A stretch of DNA of 28,592 nt from Apostichopus californicus (lineage: Eukaryota; Echinodermata; Holothuroidea; Aspidochirotida; Stichopodidae), in assembly GCA_020650975.1 (NCBI GenBank), contig JAIPMN010011094.1:7193-35784 (forward strand), in the 5' to 3' direction. Under the pieces are notes generated by a model that was given only the letters and a program-made list of their open reading frames with translations, ran no database searches and was not told where the DNA came from. Position numbers and translations under genes: made by a program. This document shows positions 23,201 through 26,200 of the stretch, piece by piece; within the stretch, counting starts at the first letter, position 1, and each line of letters starts with the position of its first letter.

Positions 23201-26200
23201 AGACTTGATGTTTTGTTTCATTTTTGTTCAATAAAATAAGAAAAACTTATAAACCTCATCGTAATCAATCCACCAAACAGATTTGATAGACGCTTAAAAA
23301 TTAAAGAAAGAAATATTGAAACTAATGGAAATATGAACCAATTAAACCTTTCATAAATATTAAAACTAAGGTAAATCATGTTTTTAGCCCCCTCAGCTTG
23401 AATGTGATGTAAAGTTTCTGACGTAGAAAGTTCAAGATGAGAAGAAGTTCTTTCCAATGTCATCTGTCGTTCAAGAAATAATCAGTTCAATTAGAAATTT
23501 AGAAATTATCAATTTATCAGAAATTTTACTAAATGTTTGCTTTAAGCTCTTTGCAATAAACTTGAAAGTTGAAATAAATTAAAACATCCGTAAACTTTGT
23601 ATCGAAACCAATTTGACTTGCCTTCGCAGGAGAAACACCAGGCATTACGCAGTAGACTGGCCTCACAGGCTGGACAAAATACCACAAAGTTAGCTGGACT
23701 GGAGCGGTCTCTCCACATTCTCCAGAATGAAAAGGCAGAGCTCGAATCAAACTTGGAATCAGAGATAGAAGCAAAGGAAATGCTTCAGAAAGAACTGTTT
23801 GGTCAAAAGAACAAAACTAACGCAGCTGAATTAATACAGGTTCGTCTTATCGCATCTGTTCATGAAATTCTCTGTCAACTCTGCATGTTCGTTAATTTGT
23901 TCTATAAATAATTCAGAAAGCACTATGCTTTTTATAAAGGAAAACTGTGGACTGATTAATTAAAGGTAAGTAAGAGGGATCTCATTAGTTCATCAAATTC
24001 TTTGTCAAAGACCTAAGTCGTCTCCTATTAGATTGAAGTTTTACATATTTATTTGTTGTTTAATTATTCAGCTCTACAGGCCAATGGTGAGTACTTTTCA
24101 AAATATATGTAGAAGCCTGCAACTCTTATGTAAACTCAAATGATTCTCTTTTAAATGTTTAGATTAAGTCAGTGTCAAATTTGTTGTGGGAAGTGAATGT
24201 TACAATTAATTTTTGGATCTCTATTTTCAGTGGAGGAAGAACCTTGGTTGGGGACGGGGGGGGGGGTTATTGGCCCAGAAGAGGGTGAGGTACAGCCCCA
24301 AGTTATAGCAAAAATGCTCCCAAGATAAAAGTAAGCTGGTTCAATGAAAGAGGCTTTACTTTGGGGTGGGGGAGGGAGCTTCTAAAATTGCAAATTATTT
24401 AGCACTGTTTTTTTTCTAGGTATTTTGTTAATAATTTTCTTTGGCCAATTTGTTTAGGATGAATGTGACATGCTTCAAACCAAGTTAGAAAAGTTGGAGA
24501 ATGAGAACTTGAAGAAAGTGTCTGACCTTGAGGAATTATTGGAGGAGACGAGGAGTGCCAGAGAGGATCTTGAGACAGAGGTGAACAGACTGAAAAGATC
24601 AGAGGTCAAACTTGGTCAGAGGGTCACCAGATTAGAAGAGGACCTTGATGATCAAGGGGCAGTTTTTAAAACACAGATAAAATCCTTACAGGTAATCAAA
24701 TTTTTCTTGTTTTGGATGTTGGTTCTGCAGTAGCGAATACGTCATGCGAAAGTAAATTTTCAGTAGTATAGGACAATGACGATATACTGTAAATTTGCCC
24801 ACTGATTTACACTTTAGTGGTAGTGTTTGAATTTCAAATTGAAACTTTGTTTTTAACAAAAACTGAAAACTATAGTCTCAATGAAAAATGACTTAAATTG
24901 GTACAGTGAAAGAAAGTAACATTTAACTTTAATTGTGAGGCACTCTTATGAATTATTTCATCTATTTCCTGGAATTAAACAAATTTAGTCTGTTTGATTC
25001 CAGAGATGGCAGCTTAATCTTCTTACCTTTAAGATATACAAATTTTTCTTTAAAATTTAAAAAAACATATATAAGACTTTTATGAAAAGTAAATAATAAA
25101 TGAAAATAAAATTTAAACATATTGATTTTATATTTATTTAATATTTAAATCAGGAGGAAAAGAAAACCCTTCAGTCTACTCTGAAAAATTCCAAAGGTCA
25201 AAGTTCATCTGAGACCGCCTTGCTGCGTTTAGAAATTGACACGTTGCGCCAAGAAGGGCAACGAGTCGAGCAGGAGAAAGAGAGGCTAGACGAAAAGCTG
25301 CAGAGAGAAGAGGAAGATAAAACTCACGTGGAAGCAGAGCTTGAGAGGATGCAGCTAGAAAGACAGAGGATGGAGCAAAAGATGAAGAGAGTAGAAGATG
25401 AGATGGCAGGTGCACAGCGGGAGAACGGCAGAGTGAAAGAAGAGAAGCAGAGAATGGAGTCAGAGGTCAGCCAACTCAAACAATCGGAAACTCAATTGAT
25501 GAGGAGGATTGCTGAGTTCGAGGAAGAAGAGAGAGCAGGAAAAGAGAGACTGCAGGAAGATATATCTCGTTATCAGGTTTGTTTGCAGGCAACTCATATT
25601 TTGATATTTGCTGATTTTGATAAAGAGTAGGAGACATCGGTACTCTTCATTATATTTGGGATGTATTTATTTCATTTGTTTACAGGTTTGGTTTGAGTTT
25701 GACCATTGTGAGAAACGCTGCTTGAGGACATGTTTCATGAAAATATTATAACCTGATTTTTGTTTTGTTTTTTTGAAAATTTGATGTAATTGTATTGGGC
25801 AGATGGTCTTCCCTAAATATATGTGACCATTCAGGAAACCTTATTTAAGAAGAACATTTCTTGAAAAGTGCATGAGAGCAATGTTAGTACAACGATTCAC
25901 TTCTTGTTATGTTTAGCTGTGAAGGTCATTTATGTATAGAAGGTAGATAATAGATATATACTACTGGCGGAAATATTTCAGAATGTTAAACTATGTGCAT
26001 GTTTCAATCGAACAATGTCTTCTAATCACCTTTTATTTCAGAGGAAAATGTATTTCTTGGTCAAAACACAAATAACATAATATTTGCTTTTTCTTCCCCC
26101 AGGAGGAAAATAGAAGTCTGAAGCTTGCCTGTGAGAGTGTGCAAGGTCAAAGTTCATCAGAGATGGCCATTCTTCAGTCTGAGTTAAGGACTCTGAGGAG

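Noticed and set aside
25176-25415. Minus-strand Ala/Leu/Ser-rich ORF
   Set aside because: Antisense shadow of the E/K/R/Q-rich exon 21.
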